Of a stretch of DNA of 44,502 nucleotides, positions 10,775 through 22,122 are shown piece by piece. Position numbers and translations under genes: made by a program. Source of the stretch: Pleurotus ostreatus/Saccharomyces cerevisiae fusant (taxonomy: Eukaryota; Opisthokonta); NCBI GenBank assembly GCA_024196135.1, contig JAMQCK010000174.1, forward strand, positions 1-44,502. The letters are read 5' to 3'. Below the pieces are notes generated by a model. That model searched no databases. It saw only the letters and a program-made list of their open reading frames with translations, and was not told the DNA's origin. How positions within the stretch are numbered: position 1 is the stretch's first letter; every line of letters starts with the position of its first letter.

Positions 10775-12078
10775 TCATACTATCGACCATGGGTCGTGCG
10801 AGGACTGCGACATATCCCATTCCATCATTTGGGAAGCAGCAGGCGTCGCCCAAATATCACTGTTGCTGCCGGCTCCAAGCCCCGAACTCAGCCATTCCGG
10901 CTCTGCACGTGTAGAGTTCCAAGTAGAGGGCGCGCTGGACCAACTGCCCATAGGATCTCTTGAGGAAGTGCCAAGCTCAGCTAGCGAGTCCCTGTCGAAG
11001 TTAATCGGAAGTAAGTACGGTGGTCGATACAGGAAAGTATGACACGTACTTGGCCAAGGCGTCTAACTCTGTGACGCGCTGCGTCAGGCGACAGGAGCGT
11101 CGTGCGGTGGCGTGGACGCGCGAAAGTACCTCTGCCGCCTTCCTCAGCCGGATGGACAGCTCGAGGATCGTCGCATATGCTGCCGGATCATGCAGGCATC
11201 CGCAGTGCTCGACGTGGCCGGCGTCAGCGCACTTCCCTTCGAAGCGTGGACCGAGCAGCGCGGACAGATCGTTAGCTATCCACTGGGCTGTGAGGTCCTC
11301 GGAGGAGAACGTTGGTGGTGGGTGCCTAGTGCCTGAAGCATCGTTGCCGATGAAGGATATGACGAGCTCGTCCATGGGGCTGGGCATGGAGGATATCGAC
11401 GGCGAGCCCACGGTGCAAGGCGATGTGCTGAGGGGCGGCGTGCGCGAGGCGTCGCTGCCATCCATGGACCGGCCCTCGAGGCCATCCGGCGTCACAGGAG
11501 TGGGAGGCCCGTCGAGAGCTATGCATGGCTCGCTCGTCTGTGAGTCGGTACGAGGACGACGGGGCTGAGGCTTATTCTTCAACTGAGAAAGGGTTGAACG
11601 ATGAGAGCGAGGTAAGGGCGCTGACAAACGAACCTCTCGAATGACGCCCTCCAGCTCCGCGACTCGCTTCAAAAGCCGAGCGTTCTCGTCCGACTCCGCT
11701 CGTTGCGCCGGGTCGTCAACCTCGTACACACAATGCCCAGTCTATATTCGATAAGTCAACCGCCCTGTACTTCGTCCAGTCCACTTACCAGTCCGAGTTG
11801 TGTACAGCGCCCGCACGCCGGACGCTTCCTGTCGCACTGCAATAGCCCTCAGTAGAGTTATCGAAGATAGAAACATCCAACCTACCATCCTCTTCGAGGT
11901 ATGGCAATTGAGGCAGGACTGCGTCGTGCGGTTGCGCCGCCTATGGAGCATCATGAGTGAGGAACTCATGCACTGAAAGGAGACCCTACTTCTTCCTGTG
12001 GTCGCCCTCGGCAGGCGTCTCAGTCGACGCGACACGTTTCTTGGACTCCTGCTGTTGAGTGGCTTCGATGGTCGACAT
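10775..12078 (-). CDS. Zn2Cys6 fungal transcription factor
   Basis: This gene encodes a nuclear DNA-binding regulator of the fungal binuclear zinc-cluster class. From the ATG at 12078 the first exon gives a Lys/Glu-rich lead. Three short introns break the DNA-binding domain, which when joined reads SCLNCHTSKRMCDRKRPACG, RCTQLGLTGH and CVYEVDDP. That is CX2CX6CX6CX2CX8C, the Zn2Cys6 spacing. A short coiled-coil-like segment follows (ENARLLKRVAELEGVIREV), then a Ser/Pro-rich region and a helical part with clustered cysteines (HVEHCGCLHDPAAYATILEL). A final intron joins ELDALAK to a Trp/Ser-rich tail (WSSAPSTWNSTRAEPEWLSS to HDPWSIV). The targets are unknown. A full fungal_trans domain is not obvious. 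Confidence 0.85.
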
Positions 12079-14029
12079 GGTGGGAGAAGTGGGATAGACG
12101 CACTTCTTGACACGCAGGTAGCAGGTATATAAACGAGCATCCGCAATTCAGGGCTTGGCAGCTATCCCATAGAGCGGATCAGCTATTGCGCAGGCGAATG
12201 GAGCGAACAGATAGAAGCTAGCCACATACGTGCAGACGTCTCGTTCTCATCAAGTACGGGCCGAGTGGAAGGTTCAAACGGTCCCAGGGGTACAGTACCC
12301 GGGATTCTGGGTGGCACCCCCAAACTACATCTGGCCTGGCAATCATTGTCAACAGCCACATGCGCTCCGCATTCCAGAAGAGGGAAGGAAGATCGAGGTC
12401 CTCACTTTGGGTGCGCGCCGCAACATGCGTGGCTAGCTCAGCATAACCCGACTCGACCGGCCTCGGATTATCGTGAAGGAAACTATCGCTCCAGAGATAT
12501 TTTCCATGGTGAAGATTGGGCTCGGACCCGATCTCTATCTCATCTGCGTGCGAGTAGGAGGCGATATGAAGGTGTCGCTGTTGATGGTCAATCAGTCTTA
12601 TTTCGCAGAAACGAAGGGCTCCGATTGAAGCCTTGTTGGATTGTACGTACGCATAACTAGCGAGGCTAGCGAGGGGTGCTGCGGCTATAGTTCGGTGTAC
12701 TTGTACCGACCCACGACGTCTCTGCGGTGGTGACAGGTAAGGCAGGGCAGATTGACCTTTCGCTGGTTCTCACAGTGACCGCAAAGGGCCACGATATGGC
12801 GACAAACTCACTCGGCTCTTGATCGGAGAACGTGCCCTGGCCCAAGTTCGCTTGGCACAGAGTGCTCCTCGAGAACAATGTTCACGAGGAGGGGCAAGCA
12901 ACTGGCCTGCTCAAAGCTTGGCGCGGCCCATTATGCTCACCGTCTCGGCATCACCCCACGCGAAACCTTCTTCTCTACACCGGGCCGTCTCAGATGTATG
13001 TCCGTCTTCGATATCCATACGTCCATGCCACGATGGGTAACAGACCCCAGCGAAGTGGCAAGCGGAAGGAAGTGGGGAAACAGCGGCGCTGGCAGGTCCT
13101 CGTCGAGCCTGCGGCGGCTTGGCGTCGAAGAACATCAACCGCGGCCCCCCGAGTGACGACACGCGAGCGCGGTGACTGAACAGGTGCTCGTCCAAGGACC
13201 GAGCGCTTGCACGATTGTTCGAAGATAATCGGGCGGGGAGAGCTGCGGAGAGGTCCGTGAGTAACGGCGCCTTCGCCAAGTCAGGCCCATTCGACGTCCG
13301 TTTGTGATATCGTGACGCCATCCAGTCGGGGGGCCGTTAGGTCCATCGAAATTGTAATGTGCTCGCGAGCCGGAGATTTACTTCCGCCAACAGACGAACA
13401 AACGGTAAGCATAATGGGAGGGGATCTAACTTAGATCTCACCGATGATAGTCCCCGAGATGCTACTGTCAGAACATACCATATATCTCTCCCGAGTGCAC
13501 ACGGAGCGGAGGGCTCGGAAGATATGGAGCACGCCTTTGACCGGCTCCTGCGCGGTCGGGGTGGCCAAAGAGGCTGAGCCCACGTCCGACACCGTCAAGT
13601 TGGCGTGCGGCAGTGGCAAAGCCCGACGTTTAGGTAGCCGTAGACGCCCACTTGGCGCGACGATAGGATTTGCAAGATTTGCGCACGAGGCCGAGTGAAA
13701 ATTAACGGAGGGTTCTGCTGACCGAGGCTTGCTCTGGGCGACATCAGGCATCCGTCAGTGAAGCTGAACGAGGCTAAACCAGAAGGGTTAGCTAACTGAC
13801 GAAGATGGGTACAACTGAGCTTCCATACCCGAGCAGTTATCATGCATATGGACGATACGTTGCCATCGCGCGGCCGTCTCAGTCATCACCCGGCCACTGG
13901 AGTCTTCACGACAATACACCTTGCCAGTCTTGTCCGAGAACGATGTCGTGCCGACGAGCGAAAGAGCAGGAACAGCAGATATGATAGATAGCTATGTTAG
14001 ATTGGCACTGACTTATCATACATTGCGCA
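12079..14029. other. Unresolved 1.95-kb stretch with possible minus-strand coding fragments
   Basis: I could not assemble a gene here with confidence. On the minus strand, 12685 to about 12800 encodes CGHCENQRKVNLPCLTC followed by HHRRDVVGRYKYTEL and a stop. This is CX2CX9CX2C, the spacing of the mitochondrial ribosomal protein bL32m zinc ribbon, and an open frame at 12911-13321 begins MASRYHKRTSNG, which could be a presequence. The conserved bL32m basic motif before the ribbon was not found. A second minus-strand frame is stop-free over 12221-12769 but has no early ATG. A third fragment near 13800-13990 reads SFSDKTGKVYCREDSSGRVM. These may be exons of one or two unrecognised genes, or chance. 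Confidence 0.3.
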
Positions 14030-15289
14030 CTACGCGAAGGCGCTCCCTAATCCGCTCAGTAGCGTCAACCACCATGCACGGTATAGCGTCTGGATCCCTT
14101 CTTCGTCCACCATTCGCTTTGCGCAATCGACGAGCCCGACGTACGGATCGGCTTCGTGGCGCAGACTAGGTAATAGAATAAGCGATTGAACAAGTCTTGG
14201 TCACTGCCTTGACTTACCCAATGACGTCCTCCTCAACACCAGCAAGATCGACTTCCTCCGCGTCGCCCTCGGCTTCTTGAGCAACAGAGTTGTATTCCGC
14301 CGACGCATGATTACGCTGGATAGCCAGACGAGTAGAAATGACCTCAAGAGGCGCCAGAACACCCGTGCTCAAGAGGACGACCACGCAGTAGATTCCAAAC
14401 TTGATGGGGGAGAAATCCTCACCAAGACCGGGCGTGTTAGGAACGAGCCAGCGCTGCAGAGGGCCCAGGAAGAGGACGACGACAGCGATGTGAAGAGCCT
14501 GCGCAGCAAGCAGACCTGGAGTCAAGTATAGAATCCAGGGGCGCGAACGTTCCGTGGGCGTCAATAGCACGCGAAGAGACTTGATAGGCTGCAGCCAAGG
14601 GAGCTTGTAGGGGGTAGTAACAGCGCTATGAGGGGATCGGTTAGTCGAGGGGTTACAGATCGAATACGGCAAAACTGACCGGCAAGTGAGGATTGCGCTG
14701 GGTAAAGATATGAGCATATTCCCGAAGCTGTAGATTAGTGTCCCAATGATGCCGACGTCGGGTGCCCGGTAGTGCCCAGCGCCGGGACGAGGCGCATCGG
14801 CGAAGAGGATAAGGCCGACAGTGATCATCGAAGTCGTGAGGAATGTGGGCACTTGTACAGTATTGGTAAGTGTATTGAGGGACGTCGTTGCAATGCTTAC
14901 TGAAGCCTTTGTAAAGGCCAGCCCATCCCTGCGATAGATGAGCATCATAGCGGACACGCATGCAAGTAACGTACCTCAATCCGCCAGACCCGAGCCAACA
15001 TCGCGAAGTAGTTGTTGATCACTAGACGGTCTCGTCAACCACGATGCTGCAGCGGCGTAGTCACACATACCTGGCCCGGTGTAAGGAGTAGCCCCGCCCT
15101 CAGAGTCCAAGTTCAGCGCCTTGGGATTGTAGTTCGCCCTGCGAATCCGTCAGACCACAGTAAGCGCCCGAGTTCCCCTCCTCGTACGCACCGGTATCGG
15201 ATAAGAATACCACTAAGGGGGACGACAATCGCCAGGCTGACCGCCAGAGAGACGATCAGCGCAAGCAGGTCCAGAAAAGCCATGAACAT
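14030..15289 (-). CDS. Mitochondrial-carrier-like membrane protein (318 aa)
   Basis: Seven exons (15192-15289, 15071-15138, 14975-15021, 14901-14928, 14680-14851, 14218-14625, 14030-14165) join with all phases consistent to 319 codons, the usual size for a mitochondrial carrier. The N-terminus is a hydrophobic helix (MFMAFLDLLALIVSLAVSLA). Carrier features include RIEGWAGLYKGFMPTFL near residue 80, LISLPSAI and PYKLPWLQPIKSLRVLLTPT in the middle, APLEVISTRLAIQRNH (a PX(D/E)XX(R/K)-like motif) and the last repeat RMVDEEGIQTLYRAWW. The other repeats are divergent, as in basidiomycete carrier-like proteins. The substrate cannot be inferred. The last exon is easily missed: the frame before it ends at 14214, but the final carrier helix lies beyond a 52-bp intron. 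The start could also be the in-frame ATG at 15283. Confidence 0.8.
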
Positions 15290-17897
15290 GATCGCAGGAG
15301 GCAGGAGGGAACACGCAACTGTGCCGCAGCGTCGCCGACAATGACCAAGGGGCAGTACGACACGACGCCACAAACGGCCCGGAAAGGGTTGCCGACGTCA
15401 GCAGCCTGCCCCACGCCGCAGCCGAGGGTCCGTGCGCACGGCAATTGCCGGGGCGAGAGTGCACGGCGAGAAACGCCAGGCCCTCCTTCCTCCCAACCGC
15501 CACGTCGTCAGGCAGGCAGCCCTTTCGACCGTCGTGCTCGCCCTCACCTGCTGGCTTTTTCGCCGCTTCTTTTGCTTCTTCGTCATGTTTCTCGACCTTC
15601 AGTGAGCTCCGCGTAGTGGTTAGCGTCCCCAGCAGCAATGCGAGGAGAGGCGTATCGATGAGAGGCGAAAATTTTCGTCAACAGGCAAGGTGCATTTTCT
15701 TGCGGTTTTGGGTCATTTTCTCAGGTGCAATTTACTGATGCTTCTCGTAGTCTGTAAGACCAACTGGACGTGCCACACTTCTTGCTCTGCGATACGTCGA
15801 TGCTTGGGGTGAACGCGCGGTCTTACTGCTGGGTTGAATTTTTCTCACGGGAAAATTCTTGGCGAGCCACCGCGTACTATGTTCTCTGTTTTGAAGACAA
15901 GCCGTATGTGCGTCTACTTCGCATCGCTTGCTTGGGCAAGCAACGCGGATGTATCATGATCAGGTGCGTTTGGCTGTTCGCGCTCGCAGATCTGGGTGGC
16001 AACTGACGCCCTCCGTTCTTGCAGGATTATGGACTTTGGCCAATCATTCTGCTAGCCACCCGGTCCTGAAAACGCGTAGTGTCAAGCCTTGTTCTCGAGC
16101 GCCCTCAGCTTGCGGTTTCACAATGCGTCGAACGAAGTATGTGGAAGTCGAGAGGACATGCCACATCGGTCGACTTCCTATACATCAACAATGCTGCACG
16201 TATTTGCCAACACCACAGCAAACGACATAGTCGAACTGGAGGGCCTTCACCACCGCCGTTCACGAAAATTTGTTTATCGGTCTAACGCCGGGTCGTCTGA
16301 TTTCGCCTCTCGCCTTTCATCACCAATGCGATGTCTTCTGCGATGTGGAACTTGACAACGGATGCTCAAGGAGACGCTCTCGTCGATAATGGCTTTTTGC
16401 CCTCCCCCCATGCCACCTTTCTTACCGGTGGTATGCGGCGTTCGCCGTACCGATGCCAGCTTGGGCGTCGCATACTCGGATTTTGATCAATGTATCGGCG
16501 GGAGTTCTTCCTGCGACGATGGATCCCTTCAAGTATGCTACCCCTTAGCGTAGCATATACTCCTCTGTTTGCGCATGCTCTATCCACCATAGCTTCAACG
16601 CTTTCATGTTGTATCACCCTCCAGTGTCGCGGTCAAGTCAGTTTATCGCATCCATCTTCGTCCGTGCCGTCTTCATCATCGCCTACCTTACGCCCTGCAA
16701 GTTTTATGACAAGATCTGCAGAGGTGCGTCTTGCTCCTCATGTTCATGTTGACCATGGACCGACGAAGCTCAACGCGTTCGTGTCCTTCATCCATTCTCA
16801 AGCCTTGTTCGTCGACGGGCGTGTCGTGGGTTGCATCCTCGTACCGTCTTTGCTGGCATTAGTCGTTGACCTCACTTACTATCTCCTTTCCCCTGCAGGT
16901 CATATCGTCCGTGTTCATCACCTACTACCGTATGCTACATGTGTTGCGCTTGTACATGTATTGTGCGAATATCAGAGTTGCTTGTTTGGTTCTTGTCTGC
17001 ACTTGTTTGACACCGCTTTGCACTTGCCCTTGACCACGACCTGAGTTGGCGGTCGGAATCGAAAGCGTCAGCCTATCCATAGTCAATCCTCGAGTAATAT
17101 CCCCAGCCTCACCACGACGATTACGAGACCTGCCTGCCAGGCTCGTTTTATTCCCATGCATCGTCAGCAAGATCAGACGTCCAAGCGGTCGATCAAAATT
17201 TATCTCCGGATGTCGATTCGTCCGTCTCTTCGAATCTCTTTTTCACCATCTTAGAACGCTTTCAGTACGATTCCGTCGTAGTTTAACTTCTCATTGTATG
17301 TCATTTGTCAAGGCTTGAAACACCTTCTCCTGGCCTATGCATCTCTTTAGAATCTCGTCGCGCACGTGCGGATTCGGCAATTCCCGTAAGCGAGCTCGAC
17401 GCTCGACATCCGGCAACATGATTCGAGCCATTCGAAGGCTCAGGTTGCTGCGCTTCGTCCTGCTCGAATTTTTGTATTCTACTTGTCTGCTCGCATGTGA
17501 TTTTGTGTCTGACCGCTGCCTTTTAGTTGCTGTCTCTTTCTTTTGGGCGTCATCCGCCGTCTGTCCACAGACGGTAGTAGGTTAGGTTTCGTTGCTCATG
17601 TCACGACTATTATTTCCTTGTGTAAGGGAAGGGTGTACATTGATGTATGTCTGTGAGCGCGGTGTGTGCGCTATTCAGTCTTTTCTTTGTCTTTACTTCG
17701 TTCTTCTTCAAATACATGCTATATATGGGTTTACCTCCTTTTGAACACGCCCGTCTAGTTTGCTATTCTCCTATCATCCTCCTCTGTATGTATTACATAC
17801 GTTGTCCCACGTATACCGATATATGAGTGCTATACTTCTCTTATGTGTATGTATCTGTAGTATAAAGGTCCATTATGTCGACGTCGCTGTAAGATTC
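15290..17897. other. 2.6-kb gene-poor stretch at the left edge of the accessory block
   Basis: No gene could be supported. The plus strand is pyrimidine-rich, with many unrelated short open frames (the longest 16490-17044, no resemblance) and scattered AT-rich tracts. A perfect 12-bp palindrome, CGAAAATTTTCG, lies at 15666-15677. It is where the left end of any mobile unit should be sought, but no terminal repeat or target duplication was recognised by eye. Confidence 0.4.
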
Positions 17898-20800
17898 CTA
17901 TAAGTCCTCTAAGTCCGTGAGTTCGCTATCCGATGAATCGTCGTCTCCATTTCCCTTATCCAGATCGTCCACGTAATTTTCAGTGAGGTCGTACGTCACC
18001 TTGCGCATGTCGATAGTGGGACCAGGATCCTCCCAACTTTCGCCTTCGAATATGTATTCTCGCCCCGGTTGTTGCCGCTTCCTGTCGCCCGGATATTTCA
18101 CCTTGCACGCGTTGAGTATCCTCATGGCTACGGTGTGAGCAAGTCTCTCGAAAGGTGTGCCGTTGGTCGCCCACGTAGCCGAGCGAAGGCGTTCAGTCAT
18201 CTGTAGTTCGCCGTCCCGCTCGTCGACCGGCGCGATCTCGCCATCCTCGTCGACCCTTGGGTCTCGAATATAATCGTATGGTCGCGTGAGCATCAATGCC
18301 ATCGCAATCGAAGGCTTGCGGAAGAATACTGTACGGTTGTGAGCGTCGTGGTGGCGTGGCCTATCGGATTGCCGTTCTCACCTCGACCCCCTTTAGCCTT
18401 GATTGGTATGGACGCCGCCATCGATATCAGCATCAACTGCACGCCGCAGGTGTGATTATGGTTCGTTGTTCCCGGGTATTTCACTTGTATTCTCCTCGAG
18501 ACCTCGACGCGATGAAGGTCGTCGTAGGTGAAGAAGTGCTTGCCTACGGCTGCCGTCGGTACTGGTGTGTATGCTGCGTGTACAGTCCCGGAAGGCTGAA
18601 AGCTGTAGATTGGTCAGAGAAGAACTAAGTGCGCTTTTGTATCCTCATCCTTACTACTTCATCCCTGGCCTGAGTTCGATGACGCAACCATCTACCTCCC
18701 AGTCCTTCGACTTCCGCTTCTTTGGCTCGAGTCGTTCATCGCTCGCCGCTTCGATGAGCTCGTACATACGCGTGACGAGCGAGTCCATTGCCTTTTCGCG
18801 CGCCCGTCGTGTATCGGTCGGCTTGGGAGCGGGCATCTTCGTCGCCTTGTAGATTACCCACTCCTTCATCCCAGCACCGCGAATCTGAGCTGAAGTCGCC
18901 ATGCCGCTCGCGTCTATGTGTCCGAAGGTAAGGAAGCCACTCGTGTGCAGTAGAAACCAATCCTGCGTCTTCATCATGTCTGCAGCAACGGTGGAATGAC
19001 CGCTATATTTATTCCCGTAAGTCTGGGACACCGTCTGGACGACATTGTCGGCGATCCGGCTGCATGCACGCGTCAGTTGTGTCCACTCATTCATGGTGTC
19101 GACTCACTTCGTCATGTCGTCGCTCTGTGGAAACCCGCAGGTGAGGTCCAGTATGCATCGAACCACGCCTGGCAACTTGAGCCACGTGTGGAAGTCGAGT
19201 AGGGTGGCGGTAATGTAAGGAGCGAGTTCTTCCTTCTCTCTTACTGCTGCGTCTTTTCACAGTTAGCATGCTGATTATACGGCAGTCGATCCGGCTTACC
19301 TTGGAAATCACGAGGCGAGAATAGGTTCGCTCCGATAACACCTTGTACTTCGTCGTCGGACCACGGCATCGGGCTCATGAACGGATCGTCGTCAACGGTA
19401 CTTGACGAGTGAGCCCAACGAAGCGAGTCCGGATATTCGTCGAATACGAGCGGAAGGCCCTTAGCCATGCATTGTCTGATGAGTTTGACCGCTTCTCCCT
19501 CCGTCGTGAACGTCGCGTGCACGCAGATGTCGGGCCGGTCCCTAGAGCTCTTGAATTTTCGCGCGACGGTCGTCGTATATATCTGATCCTGAAGCGGGTT
19601 TCAGTAAAGCGCCTGATCCACTAATGACACTCCTTACCCATTTCAACTTGTTCTTCATTCCTCTTCGCTGGTCTCCTGTGGGGATGTAGGGCGCCAGGGT
19701 CCGTACACCTGTCGGCCACCGTATCTTGGGTGCGTCGGAGAAATGGGGGACGTAATTGCATATGTCTTCTCCTTGTGGCCCGTATCTTCTCCACCCGGTG
19801 TTGAACTCCTGCGTCGCGGTCTTGTTATTCGCTGTATCGCCGTCTTGGTAAGCAGCACCAAAGTAAATCATATCCTCGCGCACCGTCCTCGCCTATGTCA
19901 ACGCCCGCGTCCTCGCATTCCAATTGACCTCCGCCTGTCTTGCTCTGCGTGCTCCCGTTCGGCGTTTCCCCACTATGAGTCTCTGTGTGTCCGTAAGTCA
20001 AGGTCTCTGAGATTTGACGTGTTCGTTACCTGACTCGTCTCCCTTTTCTTCCTCGTCCCTACTGCTTGCCCCGCCCGGCGTGTCGGTAAGTTCTTGCCCT
20101 TCGTTGAGTTCAAGGCCGCTGTCGTTGATCGCAGGCGTCCGCCGTCCTTTGTCAACTCAGTTGAATCTTCCTTTATGCTCGCGTGTTCTTTCTCACCTGA
20201 TTCGGCGCCTCCCGACTTCTTCGTCGTTCTTGACGACGGCGCGCCCTCTGTTGCACTACTTAACACTCCAGGTGCGGCTGCGTCGTCTGTGGTGAGCCCT
20301 AGTATGTCTTCGTCATTGAATATTCAAGAACTTACCCTTTTGTCCATCTTCTCGATTTTCCCCACTCGCGTCATGTTTGGCCCCGCCGGGCGTAGAATCT
20401 GACATAAGTCAGCGCCTTTTGTTATCACTTCTAAGCGATGCTATGTGCCTGGGGCCGACTCTGCGCTGGGGCAGGTGCTATTGTGGCCATCCGTGCGCAT
20501 GTTGTTCGCACAATCTTCATCTATGTCCATCGCTACGAAGGACTGTGAGCGCTAATTCTCATCCACCCTACGTCTACTCACCTTCTGCTCGTATATCCGG
20601 TTGAATGTCACCGGCTGCGTCCGGTAGTGCTTCAGTGTAGTAGCGCATTTGGTCTTGACCAGATTTTAGTGAGATACGTCGCGTTCGACTTCGGTCGTGG
20701 TCGCAGTGAGCTTACCTGTAGCTTCCTCAATCTCTTCCCCGCCAAGTTTGCCCTCTTCTTTGTGAACCGACATCATTCGACTGCGAGCTTCATCGTGCTC

Positions 20801-21585
20801 AACTGTATCTTCGCCGTATATCAATCAATGCCCAACCAAAGCGTCGGTACAATACTCACCCAATGAGCCGTCTGCTTCTCGAGCCTCAGTACCAGTAGCC
20901 TGGTATTCAACGGTCGGTCCTTGATATTCGTCCGTCGTACTACCTTCAGGGGACGACCAACGCGCGCTCTCAAGGTCGTGCTCTCGCCCTACTTGTACAT
21001 TAGTCATGCGTCAATCGGGACGAAAAGAAAGACCGCACCCTGCGTATCCCACTCCCATGTGGTTCTTTTCTCCTCTTCGAAGGGTATGAGTGTGTCGAAA
21101 ATATGCCTATTCGCGCCAGGAGTCGACGATGGTCCCCCATATCCCCCATAATCTACGACACCGTACGCTTCCGGTGGAGGAAGCATAGCGTGTCCATCTC
21201 CAGTGCTTGCATATGCCGGAAGAAACGTATTCGACCAGATTTTCGTCGATTCGTGAGGCAAATTCGAATGGAATGCGTCTAGTATCGGTGGCGGCCGTTG
21301 GTCCGTTCGATAACTCGGGGAAGTCGGCGCGGTATCCTGCATCTCAATCTTCCTCCTTTCTTTCGGTGAGTTCTCGCCTTCTATTAGCGGCTCATTTGCT
21401 CACCTCTTCTTCTTCTCTGCTCTCGCTGCAGCCTTGGGGTCGCGGTGGTGGATCTCTGGCGCCGTGCGCGAGGGGTCTGTAGCGACCCACGTTTTCATCA
21501 TCTGAGTCGTCCATTTGCGCTTGCGTTCCCTCTCCACGCCCGAGGATTGGTTATTGACATTACTAGATCCGTGTTCGTTCGACAT
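17898..21585 (-). CDS. JmjC-like Fe(II)/2-oxoglutarate oxygenase with disordered N-terminus
   Basis: This is a many-exon gene; exon borders in 19900-21000 are uncertain. The start ATG at 21585 gives MSNEHGSSNVNNQSSGVERE and a basic stretch. The next exons are disordered (Pro, Ser, acidic, with STPGGA and DTPGGA motifs). The globular part (19883 downward) includes WRRYGPQGEDICNYVPHFSD, then MAKGLPLVFDEYPDSLRW. The JmjC core follows: WFLLHTSGFLTFGHIDASGM (18900-18950, the HxD metal ligands), and about 330 bp later the third ligand in FQPSGTVHAAYTPVPTAVGK (about 18560-18600). JmjC enzymes oxidise methyl-lysines or other groups; the substrate here is unknown. The tail is acidic (DDDSSDSELTDLEDL). 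It is divergent to the exonuclease gene, sharing 537 bp. It may be two genes, 17898 to about 19900 and 21000-21585. Confidence 0.65.
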
Positions 21586-22122
21586 GGCTGTTGTTTCTTC
21601 GTGTTGTGGCTTGTGGTGGTCGAATGTTCGAAGAAACCGGTTTCGAAGTCCGAATTTGCAAAAGGTCTTCCAAATCCGGTAATGTAATGTGCTTTCGGTA
21701 AGTTCCGGTTGCCGCGTTGCCCTCTTCATTCAGTTCTCTGGCGCCATCCGTAGACTCCGCGACCTAGCCGCCTTGCGTTCACCCGTTCTGCTGAGGGATT
21801 GTCGAACTACAATCCCTGCGAACTCTTCGCATCTCATGCCCAATGCACCTGTTCCGTTCCCTTCCTGCTCTCCTTCATCTGCTGCGGACCTGTGCATCGC
21901 GGTCGGCGACGAACCCTCCATCAAATTCGCCGTGTCGAGAACCATCCTGCGGCATCGGATGAACCCCGAACCTCTCCCCTCGCTATCTCTGATTTTCAAT
22001 TCGCTCGGCCATGCGTCCGTTGCGGTGGTATATAAGTAAGCCTCGTCTTTTCCCCCCTTCTCCCTCTAGCCAAGAGACCGCCCCTCTCGTCTTCCTTCCT
22101 CGACCCGCTTCTCCACTTTGAT
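21586..22122. promoter_or_regulatory. Shared divergent promoter region of the JmjC-like and exonuclease genes
   Basis: These 537 bp lie between two divergent start codons. A TATA box, TATATAAG, is at 22029-22036 on the plus strand, 87 bp before the exonuclease ATG, and is followed by a pyrimidine-rich leader typical of fungal promoters. Open frames inside this region end within it and do not join the exonuclease frame by any consistent splice. Confidence 0.55.

Noticed and set aside
16490..17044. 184-codon plus-strand frame as a membrane protein gene
   Set aside because: It is hydrophobic mainly because the strand is pyrimidine-rich, has no family resemblance and no supporting exons.
21689..22039. 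Plus-strand open frame as first exon of the exonuclease
   Set aside because: No donor/acceptor pair joins it in frame to the exonuclease; a TATA box and leader lie right before the ATG at 22123, which fits a promoter instead.
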